A stretch of 64,000 bases of DNA from Hanstruepera neustonica (lineage in GTDB: Bacteria > Bacteroidota > Bacteroidia > Flavobacteriales > Flavobacteriaceae), in NCBI RefSeq assembly GCF_002895005.1, contig NZ_POWF01000007.1, positions 124,001 to 188,000 of the forward strand, given 5' to 3'. Under the pieces are notes generated by a model. That model was given only the letters and a program-made list of their open reading frames with translations, had not been told where the DNA came from and made no database searches. Below, piece by piece: positions 17,183-27,874 of the stretch. Each line of letters opens with the position of its first letter. Within the stretch, counting starts at the first letter, position 1. The position numbers were made by a program, and so were the translations under genes.

Positions 17183-17410
17183 TTAAATAGTATCGAGTTC
17201 ATTTAGAGCATCATCCAGTTCTTTAACCTCCTTATCCAGCTCCTCTGTAGCTTTATCTACTTCTGGATCGATGTAATTGTCTGTAGCTTCTGTTCCTGAA
17301 GTCTCTTGCTGCACTTCCGTTTCAACAGCCTCGTCAGCTTCTTTGGTGTCTCTACAAGACCAAAAACCTATGAGCAATAATAAGATTAAAAGTTTAGATA
17401 TCTGCCTCAT
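17183..17410 (-). CDS. Small acidic lipoprotein
   Basis: This is a 75-residue protein with a lipoprotein signal (LLIGFWSC, Cys19). The mature part is strongly acidic (KEADEAVETEVQQETSGTE and DKATEELDKEVKELDDALNELD) and predicts a short coiled coil. It has no known domain. It lies just upstream of, and is probably cotranscribed with, the coiled-coil protein. It may be an anchor for that partner, but this is inference from position and composition only. Confidence 0.7.
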   Translation of the reverse strand: MRQISKLLILLLLIGFWSCRDTKEADEAVETEVQQETSGTEATDNYIDPEVDKATEELDKEVKELDDALNELDTI

Positions 17411-17451
17411 GTTAATTAATTCGTCTTAAAATTACAATTTTTATACCAATG

Positions 17452-17482
17452 TTTGAATGCTTGTGGCAATATTTTATCTTTG
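17452..17482 (+). promoter_or_regulatory. Consensus Bacteroidota promoter of pheT
   Basis: TTTG at 17452-17455 is followed after exactly 19 bases by TATCTTTG at 17475-17482, matching the TTTG-N19-TAnnTTTG consensus completely. The predicted start of transcription is near 17488, 18 bases before the pheT ATG at 17506. Confidence 0.85.
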
Positions 17483-17505
17483 CACACTTAAACAGCGACT
17501 CGCAC

Positions 17506-19932
17506 ATGAAGATTTCTCTCAATTGGATTAGGCAATTTATAAAAACTGATTGGAATTCAGAACAAATAAGTGAACTTTTAACGGATTTAGGCCTTGAAGT
17601 TGAAGGCGTTACACCGTTTCAGTCGGTTAAAGGCGGCTTGAATGGCATTGTTGTAGGTGAAGTGTTAACCTGTGAACAACATAGTAATGCTGACCGTTTG
17701 AAGGTAACTACTGTTTCCATTGGAGCCGGTGAGCCCTTACAAATTGTTTGTGGCGCACCCAATGTTGCCGCTGGTCAAAAGGTATTGGTAGCTACAATAG
17801 GCACAACGCTTTACACACCTGAAGGTGAAGCCTGGACTATTAAAAAAGGTAAGATTCGTGGTGAAGAAAGTCACGGTATGATTTGTGCCGAAGATGAATT
17901 GGGATTAGGATCTTCTCATGACGGTATCATGGTGCTTGATGCAGATACCAAAGTAGGAACTTTAGCTTCTGAATTATTTGAAGTAGAAGATGATCAGGTT
18001 TTTGAAATTGGTTTAACGCCCAATCGTGCTGATGCCATGAGTCATTACGGTGTGGCTCGCGATTTAAAAGCAGGTTTACTCCAGAAAGAAATCAATTTGG
18101 AGTTAATAACTCCTTCAGTTAGTGCTTTTCACGTAGAAAAACGTGCGTTGAAGATTGATGTCGAAGTGAAAAACAAAAATTTAGCACCACGCTATTGTGG
18201 TGTGACTATTTCTGGTCTTAAAGTTGAAGAATCTCCGGTTTGGATTCAAAACAGGCTGAAAGCCATTGGCTTGGCACCAATAAATAACATCGTTGATATT
18301 ACCAACTATGTATTACACGAGCTAGGACAACCCCTACATGCTTTTGACGCATCCAAAATAAATGGTAACATGGTGGAAGTTAAAACCCTAAAATCGGGCA
18401 CTAAATTTACCACATTAGACGGTATAGATCGCGAGTTACATGAGGATGATTTAATGATATGCAATGCCGAAAAACCGATGTGTATTGCTGGTGTTTTTGG
18501 AGGATTGGAATCAGGTGTAACTGAAGATACAACCAGTATCTTTTTAGAAAGTGCTTATTTTGATCCTGTAAGTATAAGAAAAACGGCTAAACGCCATGGA
18601 TTAAATACTGATGCCTCTTTCCGCTTTGAGCGTGGCATTGATCCAAACATTACAGAATATGCTTTAAAACGAGCTGCCTTAATGATTGAGGATATAGCTG
18701 GTGGCGAAATTACCAGCGATATCATTGATATCTATCCTAAAAAGATTGAGGATTATCAGGTTCGCTTAAGTTTCGAAAATGCCAAAAAATTAATTGGTGA
18801 AGAAATTCCACGTGAGACCATCAAGCAAATTTTAATGTCCTTGGATATTAAAATTAATAATGTTACCGAAACGGGATTAGGTCTTACGGTTCCAGCCTAT
18901 AGAAATGATGTTCAGCGGGAAGCCGACATTATAGAAGAAATTTTACGTGTTTACGGTTATAACAACATTCAAACCACCGAAAAATTAAATGCATCCATAT
19001 CCAATACGTCAAAGTATGAGGATTACAAGCTTCAGAATATTATTGGTAATCAATTGGTTTCGCAAGGATTTTATGAAACAATGACCAATTCATTGACTAC
19101 ACCAAATTACGCGAATTTAAGTCAGGATTTAAATCCAGAACAGCATGTCGAGATGTTGAATCCGTTAAGTAATGATTTGAGTGTCTTAAGACAATCAATG
19201 TTATTTTCAGGTTTAGAAAGTATCCGTCATAATATCAATAGAAAACAGGAGAACCTGAAACTATTTGAATTTGGTAAGACCTATCATGCTTATAATGATA
19301 AGCGAGAGGAATTTAAACATTTAGCACTTTTTATAACTGGAAACAGACACACCGAACGTTGGAACTCATCTGTACAACCGAGTGATTTTTATTATCTGAA
19401 AGGAATAATTGAATCTGTTTTCAATCGCTTGGGCATTAACAACTTGAAAGCATCACCCATTTCTTCTGATGTTTTTGGCGAGGGACTAAAATTGTCTCAA
19501 AAGAAAGTAGCGCTGGTGGAATTTGGTTTGGTAAAAAAATCCATTTTAAAACATTTTGGTATTTCCCAGAATGTATTGTTTGCCAATTTTAATTGGGATG
19601 CCGTCATCAATACAGCTAAAAACAATAAAGTTTCCTTCACAGCTATACCAAAATATCCAGCTGTTCGTCGTGATTTTGCATTACTGCTTGACGAATCAGT
19701 AACTTTTGCTGAAATAGACACTATTGCCATGCAAACTGAAAAGCAACTGCTAAAAGATGTAAACCTCTTTGATGTCTACGAAGGCAAGAATTTACCTAAA
19801 GGCAAAAAAAGTTATGCTGTGAGTTTCACGTTGCAAGATGAAAACAAAACGCTTACCGATAAGCAAATTGATAAAATCATGAATAAGCTTCAAGTTAATT
19901 TTGAAAAACAATTGGGAGCTGAGTTGAGATAA
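17506..19932 (+). CDS. pheT: Phenylalanine-tRNA ligase beta subunit
   Basis: PheT joins with PheS to charge tRNA-Phe. The 808-residue length is normal for the full bacterial subunit. It opens with MKISLNWIRQFI, then the EMAP-like tRNA-binding domain (GIVVGEVLTCEQHSNADRL), B3/B4 editing domain, B5 domain and C-terminal ferredoxin-fold anticodon-binding domain (KYPAVRRDFALLLDE). ATG 17506 is chosen over 17449 because homologues begin MKIS and the promoter lies in between. pheS is not in the window. A strong hairpin follows. Confidence 0.97.
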   Translation: MKISLNWIRQFIKTDWNSEQISELLTDLGLEVEGVTPFQSVKGGLNGIVVGEVLTCEQHSNADRLKVTTVSIGAGEPLQIVCGAPNVAAGQKVLVATIGTTLYTPEGEAWTIKKGKIRGEESHGMICAEDELGLGSSHDGIMVLDADTKVGTLASELFEVEDDQVFEIGLTPNRADAMSHYGVARDLKAGLLQKEINLELITPSVSAFHVEKRALKIDVEVKNKNLAPRYCGVTISGLKVEESPVWIQNRLKAIGLAPINNIVDITNYVLHELGQPLHAFDASKINGNMVEVKTLKSGTKFTTLDGIDRELHEDDLMICNAEKPMCIAGVFGGLESGVTEDTTSIFLESAYFDPVSIRKTAKRHGLNTDASFRFERGIDPNITEYALKRAALMIEDIAGGEITSDIIDIYPKKIEDYQVRLSFENAKKLIGEEIPRETIKQILMSLDIKINNVTETGLGLTVPAYRNDVQREADIIEEILRVYGYNNIQTTEKLNASISNTSKYEDYKLQNIIGNQLVSQGFYETMTNSLTTPNYANLSQDLNPEQHVEMLNPLSNDLSVLRQSMLFSGLESIRHNINRKQENLKLFEFGKTYHAYNDKREEFKHLALFITGNRHTERWNSSVQPSDFYYLKGIIESVFNRLGINNLKASPISSDVFGEGLKLSQKKVALVEFGLVKKSILKHFGISQNVLFANFNWDAVINTAKNNKVSFTAIPKYPAVRRDFALLLDESVTFAEIDTIAMQTEKQLLKDVNLFDVYEGKNLPKGKKSYAVSFTLQDENKTLTDKQIDKIMNKLQVNFEKQLGAELR

Positions 19933-19952
19933 AAGCACTATTGCTTAAAAAT

Positions 19953-19981
19953 AAAAAAGCCTCGAGTGTTCGAGGCTTTTT
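19953..19981. terminator. Bidirectional terminator between pheT and the cold-shock gene
   Basis: The stem GCCTCGA (19959-19965) / TCGAGGC (19970-19976) has a GTGT loop, preceded by six A's and followed by five T's. It serves both converging transcripts. Confidence 0.88.
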
Positions 19982-20008
19982 GTTTCAATAAGTTTAAAAT
20001 AATATATA

Positions 20009-20200
20009 TTATAATACTTTAACGTTTACTGCGTTCATTCCTTTTCTACCTTCTGTTAGATCGAATTCTACTACATCACCTTCACGAATCTCATCGATTA
20101 ATCCAGAAATGTGAACAAAATGTTCTTTTTTTGTGTCGTCTTCAACAATAAATCCAAATCCTTTTGAATCATTGAAGAATTTTACTGTTCCTTTACTCAT
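20009..20200 (-). CDS. Cold-shock protein (CspA family)
   Basis: This is a 63-residue single cold-shock domain, an RNA chaperone that binds single-stranded nucleic acid. RNP1 is KGFGFI (residues 13-18) and RNP2 is HFVHIS, with the usual opening GTVKFFNDSKGFGFI. A -7 element TATATTTG reads on the minus strand at 20237-20230, giving a short leader. It is monocistronic, and the 5' leader is where temperature-dependent control would act, as in other csp genes. Confidence 0.95.
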   Translation of the reverse strand: MSKGTVKFFNDSKGFGFIVEDDTKKEHFVHISGLIDEIREGDVVEFDLTEGRKGMNAVNVKVL

Positions 20201-20229
20201 TGTAATAATTTAAAAATTTTAATAAAGTA

Positions 20230-20237
20230 CAAATATA
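20230..20237 (-). promoter_or_regulatory. -7 element of the cold-shock gene promoter
   Basis: On the minus strand this reads TATATTTG, matching TAnnTTTG, 30 bases upstream of the start codon. No good TTTG lies at the -33 position. Confidence 0.45.
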
Positions 20238-20375
20238 GACTAATAATGTTATCTAGAAGTTTTTTTAGGGTTAATTTTTAATTATCGTATTTTCAGGTAG
20301 TTACAATCCGCTTTTAAAAACTCATTATTATACATAAATTTTGTATCTTTATTAGGAAGCTAAATCATGTAAGTT

Positions 20376-20609
20376 ATGGATTCAGACTATAAAAAAATAT
20401 ACACGGGAAGTTTTATCGTAGTCCAATTAATCATTGATAAATTAAACGCATTAGGAATCACTGCCATAATTAAAGATGAAACGGAATCCGCTAGATTAGC
20501 TGGATTTGGTTCTTCAGTACCAGGCTATCAAGACATCTATGTCAATGTTGACGAATTGGAAAGTGCTATTCCTGTTGTTGAAAGTGTCAAGTCTGAATTA
20601 GAAGCTTGA
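20376..20609 (+). CDS. DUF2007 family small protein
   Basis: This 77-residue protein resembles the DUF2007 family (putative signal-transducing protein, PII-like fold): YKKIYTGSFIVVQLIIDKLNALGITAIIKDE, then GFGSSVPGYQDIYVNVDELESA. It may bind a partner or small molecule, but no function is established. A TATCTTTA sequence at 20344-20351 is a possible -7 element. The gene ends exactly where the convergent ABC-F gene stops. Confidence 0.82.
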   Translation: MDSDYKKIYTGSFIVVQLIIDKLNALGITAIIKDETESARLAGFGSSVPGYQDIYVNVDELESAIPVVESVKSELEA

Positions 20610-22310
<1,701 letters not shown>

Positions 22311-22381
22311 TTAACAACGTATTAACAAGAGGTTTTGAATACAACATTTATTTTTGTTAGCAGAATATGCTAGATACAAGT

Positions 22382-23824
22382 ATGATGGGATTTATAAAAC
22401 GATTGAGCCTAATTTTATTTATGGCTTTAAGTTTTGTATCATGTAAAGATGACACAACGGCTTCGGAAAGTGATTACGCCTACCTAGGGGGTGAGGTAAT
22501 TAATCCAAGGAAAAACTTCGTTATTCTATCGAAGTCAGATCGCGTATTGGATACCGTTACATTAGATGCCAACAATCGATTTTTGTATAAAATTGACAAT
22601 CTGGAAAACGGTCTTTACACCTTCAAATTGCCAGCTGCCGAAGGACTAGAGTACCAAATGGTGCTTTTAGAACCTCGTGACAGCATCATGTTTCGCTTAA
22701 ATACACTTGAGTTTGATGAATCTTTAGTCTATACAGGAATTGGTGCAAAAAAAAACAATTACCTCATTAATTTGTTTCTTGACGGTGAAGCAGAAGACAA
22801 AATTATTTTGGGCTTTAGCCAATTACCTGCCGCAGAGTTTGAAAACCGTTTAGACTCCATCAGAAATCATAAATTCAAAGAATTAAAAAAGTTTACTGTC
22901 AATAACACAGTGTCTCCCATGTTCAATGAACTAGTTGAAGGTAATATCAATTACGACTACTACTTAAGTAAAGAAGTATATCCATTTGTAAATTACTCGC
23001 AAAGTGAGCGCAAAAACATGGAATCTTTGCCTAATGGATTTTATGATTATCGTAAGCAAATAGATTATAATTATTGTAATCTAATGGACTATTTCCCATA
23101 CTATTCGTTTTTAAAACACCATTTTGAAAACATTGCCTTGGCAGAGCATTTTAAGCTATCTACGGATAGTGTCTATAATGTAAAATCATTAGATTACAAT
23201 CTGATTCGATTAAAATTAATTGATAGTTTGGTAGTCAATGACTCCATTAGAAATTCGTTATTAACGCAAACGGCTATTGAACACATTAGTAATAGTCAAG
23301 ATATTGACACATACGACACTATTTTACAATCCTTTCTAAACAAAAATAAAAACCAAAAACAGCGTACTTACGTCAGTAGTATTGTTGAATCACTTAAAGG
23401 GCTCAAAGCAGGCAATAAATTGCCGTTGGTAAATATTATTGACAACACTGGGAAAGAAACGACCTTAAGGTCTATTATTAACAAACCCGCTGTAATTTAT
23501 TTTTGGTCCTCTACGTACCGTTCGCATATCGATAGCCATAAAAAAGCCAATGAACTAAAAATGAAATACCCTGAAGTTCAATTTGTAGCAATTAATGTAA
23601 ACAATGATGACGAAAATTTATGGCGTAAAATTGTTAAGGAGTATCGTTATGATCCACAATCTGAATTTTTATTTGCCAATCCTAAAGATGCGAGACATAA
23701 ATTAGCTATCTACCCTATTAATAAGGTTATGATAGTCAATCAGAAGGGTGAAATTGCCAATGCGCACACAAGCATGTTTAATATTCGTTTTGAAGAAGAA
23801 CTATTAGGCTTACTCAACCAGTAG
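22382..23824 (+). CDS. Thioredoxin-like lipoprotein lacking the CxxC motif
   Basis: This is a 480-residue lipoprotein (signal ending ALSFVSC). The N-terminal part (about 30-110) is a DUF4369-like beta domain, then a helical middle. The C-terminal 130 residues have a TlpA/thioredoxin-like fold (KLPLVNIIDNTGKETTLRSI, PAVIYFWSSTYRSHIDSH). The position of the redox CxxC reads SSTYRS, so it is not a normal disulfide enzyme. ATG 22382 or 22385 is preferred over 22367, because a TATTTTTG element at 22349-22356 would place the transcript start near 22363. It is followed by a strong terminator. Confidence 0.8.
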   Translation: MMGFIKRLSLILFMALSFVSCKDDTTASESDYAYLGGEVINPRKNFVILSKSDRVLDTVTLDANNRFLYKIDNLENGLYTFKLPAAEGLEYQMVLLEPRDSIMFRLNTLEFDESLVYTGIGAKKNNYLINLFLDGEAEDKIILGFSQLPAAEFENRLDSIRNHKFKELKKFTVNNTVSPMFNELVEGNINYDYYLSKEVYPFVNYSQSERKNMESLPNGFYDYRKQIDYNYCNLMDYFPYYSFLKHHFENIALAEHFKLSTDSVYNVKSLDYNLIRLKLIDSLVVNDSIRNSLLTQTAIEHISNSQDIDTYDTILQSFLNKNKNQKQRTYVSSIVESLKGLKAGNKLPLVNIIDNTGKETTLRSIINKPAVIYFWSSTYRSHIDSHKKANELKMKYPEVQFVAINVNNDDENLWRKIVKEYRYDPQSEFLFANPKDARHKLAIYPINKVMIVNQKGEIANAHTSMFNIRFEEELLGLLNQ

Positions 23825-23846
23825 TAACGTCCAATCTATGAAAAAG

Positions 23847-23878
23847 AAAAAGCCTCAACTAGTGTTGAGGCTTTTTTT
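23847..23878. terminator. Bidirectional terminator between thioredoxin-like gene and transaldolase
   Basis: The stem GCCTCAAC (23852-23859) / GTTGAGGC (23864-23871) has a 4-base loop TAGT. Four A's precede it and seven T's follow it. Confidence 0.88.
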
Positions 23879-23893
23879 ATCGCTAATAGGGTA

Positions 23894-24547
23894 TTAATTA
23901 CCCTTTTTAAAGTCTTCTAAAAATTTGGCTAATCCAATGTCCGTCAATGGGTGCTTTAATAAGCCTTCAATAGCACTTAATGGCCCAGTCATGACATCGG
24001 CTCCCAATTTAGCGCAATCGATAATATGCATCGTATGACGAACCGAAGCCGCTAAAATTTCAGTGTCAAAAGCATAGTTATCATATATGTGACGAATTTC
24101 AGATATCAAATTTAAACCATCAGTTGAAATATCATCCAAACGACCAATAAATGGCGATACATAAGTGGCACCAGCTTTAGCAGCCAATAAAGCCTGACCA
24201 GGTGAAAATACTAAAGTTACATTAGTTTTAATACCTTTATCCGAAAAGTATTTACAAGCTTTCACACCATCTTTGATCATGGGTAATTTAACCACAATCT
24301 GTTCATGCAATTCAGCTAGAGCTTCTCCTTCACGAATCATGCCTTCAAAATCGGTAGCAATAACTTCGGCACTTACATCACCATCTACAATATTGCAAAT
24401 GTCAACATAATGCTTCATAATATTATCGTGACCCGTAATACCTTCTTTAGCCATCAAAGATGGATTGGTAGTTACACCATCTAAAACACCTAAATCCTGT
24501 GCTTCACGAATTTGATTAAGGTTAGCTGTATCAATAAAAAATTTCAT
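23894..24547 (-). CDS. Transaldolase / fructose-6-phosphate aldolase (short form)
   Basis: The enzyme moves a dihydroxyacetone unit between sugar phosphates in the pentose phosphate pathway. The 217-residue length is that of the short FSA/TalC class. Key segments are MKFFIDTAN at the start, [19 protein letters not shown] containing the Schiff-base Lys, and [10 protein letters not shown]. The start at 24547 is chosen because homologues begin MKFFIDTAN; 35 extra residues would be added by 24652. A -7 element is at 24586-24593. Confidence 0.95.
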   Translation of the reverse strand: MKFFIDTANLNQIREAQDLGVLDGVTTNPSLMAKEGITGHDNIMKHYVDICNIVDGDVSAEVIATDFEGMIREGEALAELHEQIVVKLPMIKDGVKACKYFSDKGIKTNVTLVFSPGQALLAAKAGATYVSPFIGRLDDISTDGLNLISEIRHIYDNYAFDTEILAASVRHTMHIIDCAKLGADVMTGPLSAIEGLLKHPLTDIGLAKFLEDFKKGN

Positions 24548-24585
24548 AAAAAAAGTATTGTTATAAGTTGTGTTTGTTAATGGCG

Positions 24586-24593
24586 CAAAAGTA
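24586..24593 (-). promoter_or_regulatory. -7 element of the transaldolase promoter
   Basis: On the minus strand this reads TACTTTTG, matching TAnnTTTG, 39 bases upstream of the start codon at 24547. Confidence 0.45.
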
Positions 24594-24718
24594 CAACTAA
24601 ATGGTAGTTTAAGTATTGTCTTTTTATTAAAAATAATTAACATTGACTGCATTTATGTAACTAGAAAATACTTTTATCCATAATTTCATTACCTTGTAAT
24701 TGAAAAAGAAAAACAGCT

Positions 24719-25780
24719 TTGAAAAAAATACTATTCCTTTTCGGGATTCTCTTTCTATTTCTTAATTGCCAAAACGACGATGACAATCAAGAAAACAGTC
24801 TAATTCCAGAAGAAGCCTGCGACATGCAATTCGATGATTTAGGTCTCACAGAAGCTAATGCATTAATTACAGTTGACAACTATTATGAAAATTTAGAAGT
24901 TACTTGGACAGCCAAATATTCAGAGAAAACGCTAGAGTTGAGCTATGAACGCATTTGTGGAGAAGAATGTATTGGAAAAGATGTATATGTCTTCAAAAAA
25001 ATAAATGATTGTATAAAATATGAATATTACTATAATACTTATACAATTTTAATGACTCCTACTGTAACAAGTATAAAAGAGGTTTTTTCAGAGCATGATT
25101 TTATTATCCAAGAATATATACCAAATGAAAAACTCGTTGGAAGGTTAATTGGTGAATATGGAGGTATAACTGAAAATATAGATTTTTGGATCGATTTTAC
25201 TACTGATGATTTTTTTATTGAAGAAGTTCCCAATTACATATCATTTCAAAATTGTTTAAATAACCAGTTACCTCTCGTTATTGATGTAAACAACGATGGT
25301 ACTAATGATTTTAAATTTACATATTATGATGAGTTACTTGATGGTTCAAGCTCATCAGATAACAGATGGATATCAAAATTAAGTAGTTATGTAAATATTG
25401 AAGGAACAAATAGTAATAATGTTATTTTATGTAATGAATTTGATGGAATTTATCGTGGTGCTGGCATTTCTCCAAGTGAACTTCCTTTTTCATCTGATGA
25501 GTTCACCACATCCAGTGACTCCTACTTAAGTATTTACTATGTCGACTTTGTTCATGAAGATAACTATCCCTACAAACAGTATAATTTTTGGACAAGTCGT
25601 GATGGCGATGCTTTTTACACCTCAAATCTTTCAAATTTCCATTATATCATTAAAATGATTTTAAATGGCGAACCACATTACGGCTATATTAACTTTAGTA
25701 TTTTGGGTAATGATTGTGAAATTATTATTCACGAGACGTATCTAAATCCAACACCAAACGAACATATAGTTATTGAATAG
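24719..25780 (+). CDS. Hypothetical lipoprotein, TTG start
   Basis: This 353-residue protein has a lipoprotein signal (ILFLFLNC, Cys17) and an Asp/Asn-rich tail after it. The only start before the signal is TTG at 24719. The middle contains a DVNNDGTNDFKF segment resembling a calcium-binding loop as in FG-GAP proteins. The rest is beta-rich, with Cys pairs (CGEEC) near residue 80. I recognise no family. It is the only gene between the transaldolase and the convergent SDR gene, whose stop adjoins its own. Confidence 0.7.
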   Translation: MKKILFLFGILFLFLNCQNDDDNQENSLIPEEACDMQFDDLGLTEANALITVDNYYENLEVTWTAKYSEKTLELSYERICGEECIGKDVYVFKKINDCIKYEYYYNTYTILMTPTVTSIKEVFSEHDFIIQEYIPNEKLVGRLIGEYGGITENIDFWIDFTTDDFFIEEVPNYISFQNCLNNQLPLVIDVNNDGTNDFKFTYYDELLDGSSSSDNRWISKLSSYVNIEGTNSNNVILCNEFDGIYRGAGISPSELPFSSDEFTTSSDSYLSIYYVDFVHEDNYPYKQYNFWTSRDGDAFYTSNLSNFHYIIKMILNGEPHYGYINFSILGNDCEIIIHETYLNPTPNEHIVIE

Positions 25781-25781
25781 C

Positions 25782-26585
25782 CTATAATTTATAGTGGTTC
25801 ATAAGCATTTTTTCATAAACCGTATCAGGCAGAATGCGTTTTAGTACTATAGAGAATTTCTGCATAAACTCCCCTACTTTATAATGTACTTTAGGGTTAG
25901 AAGTATTAATAATAGCCAAAATAGCTTTAGCCATTTCCAGTGGATCTTTACCAGCATCTACATGCTCGTTCATCAACTCTAATGATTTTCCGTAGGTCTC
26001 TTTGTATGGCGAGTTATCTAAAACTGGTGCGTGATAACGACCAGCCGCAATATTCGTCGCAAAATCACCAGGTGCTACATTGGTCATTTTAATGTTAAAC
26101 GGTTTTAACTCCATTCTAAAAGCTTCGGTTAACAACTCCAAAGCGCCTTTACTGGCACTATAAATCCCACGGTATGGCAAGCCCATATAACCTGCAATAG
26201 AGGTCACATTAATGATTAATCCTGATTGCTGCTTACGCATTTGTGGCAACACAGCTTTAATAACATTTATAGGTCCAAAAAAATTGGTTTCAAAGTTGTT
26301 TTTTATTTCAGCCTCGGGAATTTCTTCAATCGGCCCAGTAATACCAACACCTGCATTATTAATCAGCACATCAATTTTTCCGGCCTTCTCTATAATATGA
26401 TTAACGGCGTTTTTGATAGATTCAGGTTTTGTAACATCGAGTCCAACAATTGAAAACTTATTGTTTGAATACTTTTCCGGTGACCGACTCGTGCCATAAA
26501 CCTCAAATCCTTTATCAGTTAAAAATTCACCAATCGATTTTCCAATTCCAGACGAACCGCCGGTTATCAATACAACTTTAGACAT
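25782..26585 (-). CDS. SDR-family oxidoreductase
   Basis: This is a classical short-chain dehydrogenase/reductase of 267 residues. The nucleotide-binding motif is TGGSSGIG (near residue 9), followed by NNAGVG. The catalytic Ser and YxxxK are in INVTSIAGYMGLPYRGIYSASKGALE. The start at 26585 gives MSKVVLITGGSSGIG, as usual for the family. The substrate cannot be told from sequence. It lies upstream of nothing in the same direction and is probably monocistronic. Confidence 0.92.
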   Translation of the reverse strand: MSKVVLITGGSSGIGKSIGEFLTDKGFEVYGTSRSPEKYSNNKFSIVGLDVTKPESIKNAVNHIIEKAGKIDVLINNAGVGITGPIEEIPEAEIKNNFETNFFGPINVIKAVLPQMRKQQSGLIINVTSIAGYMGLPYRGIYSASKGALELLTEAFRMELKPFNIKMTNVAPGDFATNIAAGRYHAPVLDNSPYKETYGKSLELMNEHVDAGKDPLEMAKAILAIINTSNPKVHYKVGEFMQKFSIVLKRILPDTVYEKMLMNHYKL

Positions 26586-26647
26586 AAATTTTGAGCTTTT
26601 GCTGGTTAAAAATACAATAAAAAAGGAAAGTTTTGGGTACAAAAAAA

Positions 26648-26741
26648 GGCAAGCTACCTACATCACACCGCTACGACCGCTTACCCTTGCTGCGTTCCCG
26701 CCCTGGGGGATTCAGCAGGAGCTGGTTGTGTAGGACTTGCC
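26648..26741 (-). ncRNA. ffs: Signal recognition particle RNA (small bacterial type)
   Basis: Read on the minus strand, the 94-base RNA begins GGCAAGTCC and ends GGTAGCTTGCC, so its ends pair to close a long hairpin. The apical part has GGGCGGGAACGCAGCAAGGG, which corresponds to the conserved domain IV loop that binds Ffh. Seven T's follow at the 3' end (26647-26641). The promoter elements at 26747-26777 place the predicted transcript start at about 26741. SRP RNA delivers membrane and secretory proteins to the membrane with Ffh and FtsY. Confidence 0.95.
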
Positions 26742-26746
26742 GGGTG

Positions 26747-26777
26747 CAAAGATACAACCCTTTTAAATTTCTCACAA
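26747..26777 (-). promoter_or_regulatory. Promoter of the SRP RNA
   Basis: On the minus strand, TATCTTTG (26754-26747) matches TAnnTTTG, and ATTG near 26778-26775 lies 20 bases upstream. The distance to the RNA 5' end (6 bases) fits the usual transcription start. Confidence 0.8.
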
Positions 26778-26831
26778 TGATTTTTTAAACTGAATTTTAA
26801 TAAATATCTTGGTCAAAATTTACATAAAATC

Positions 26832-27866
26832 ATGACTTCTTATAAGTATCTTACTATCATATTTTTAGGCTTAATCGTTATCTCCTGCGGTTCCAATGTA
26901 GATGTCCTAAAAAAGGATATTTCCATTGTAACCAATTCGGCAAATAATGCCATTGAAATTGGAAATAAACTGGAATTAACTTTAAAAAACCCAAAAAACC
27001 ACGAGATAAAAGGTCTGACGTTTACTCTAGATGGTAATCCTGTGTCGTCAAGTTCCAATCTTACCGATTTACACTTGGGGACACATGATGTCATTGCCAA
27101 TTTTAAACTGGAAGGTGAAGATGTCAGTATTTCAGAAAGTATAACAGTGCTCAACAATCAATCGCCCACTATTTATACCTTTAATATCATCAACGAATAC
27201 CCTCATGATATGAATTCCTACACACAAGGATTAGAATTTTATAAGGGTGAACTTTATGAAGGCACTGGTCAGTATCGCGCATCAAAATTGCGAAAAGTGG
27301 ATTATAAAACGGGTGAAGTACTTAAAAATATTGATCTAGCTAACGAATATTTTGGCGAAGGTATTACCATTCTAAACGATAAGATTTACCAATTAACCTG
27401 GAAAAAAGGTACTGGATTTGTCTATGATGTCAATACATTTGAAAAAACAGGTAGCTTCAGATATGGTAATAGCTTGGAAGGCTGGGGCATTTGCAATGAT
27501 GGCACCAAATTATACAAAAGTGATGGCACTGAAAAGATTTGGACCCTAAATCCTGAAACCTTGGTTGAGGAAGGTTTTATACAGGCATATCATAATAAAG
27601 GTAAGGTGGTTGAATTAAATGAATTAGAATGGATTAATGGGAAAATTTATGCTAATCGTTGGAATAAAAATGGTGTTGCCATTATTAATCCAAACAATGG
27701 TGCTGTAGAGGGTGTTATTGACTTTACGCCTTTAAAAGATCAGGTAACCCAACACCCAAGGTTGGATGTTCTTAATGGATTAGCTTACAATCCTGAAACG
27801 AAAACCTTATTTGTTACTGGAAAGTACTGGGATAAACTTTTTGAAGTGGAAATTGTTGAAAAATAA
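26832..27866 (+). CDS. Glutaminyl-peptide cyclotransferase, lipoprotein
   Basis: This 344-residue protein carries a lipoprotein signal (VISC, Cys20). About 90 residues of an Ig-like N-terminal domain follow. The C-terminal 250 residues form the glutamine cyclotransferase beta-propeller, seen in NEYPHDMNSYTQGLEFYKGELYEGTGQY, LTWKKGTGFVYD and ANRWNKNGVAIINP. These enzymes turn N-terminal Gln into pyroglutamate, which protects exported proteins. The next gene starts 9 bases downstream, so the two may be cotranscribed. Confidence 0.92.
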   Translation: MTSYKYLTIIFLGLIVISCGSNVDVLKKDISIVTNSANNAIEIGNKLELTLKNPKNHEIKGLTFTLDGNPVSSSSNLTDLHLGTHDVIANFKLEGEDVSISESITVLNNQSPTIYTFNIINEYPHDMNSYTQGLEFYKGELYEGTGQYRASKLRKVDYKTGEVLKNIDLANEYFGEGITILNDKIYQLTWKKGTGFVYDVNTFEKTGSFRYGNSLEGWGICNDGTKLYKSDGTEKIWTLNPETLVEEGFIQAYHNKGKVVELNELEWINGKIYANRWNKNGVAIINPNNGAVEGVIDFTPLKDQVTQHPRLDVLNGLAYNPETKTLFVTGKYWDKLFEVEIVEK

Positions 27867-27874
27867 GCCACATC

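Noticed and set aside
26840-27157. Opposite-strand 105-codon frame at the start of the cyclotransferase gene
   Set aside because: It overlaps a lipoprotein signal and conserved domain on the plus strand, and has no own start context.
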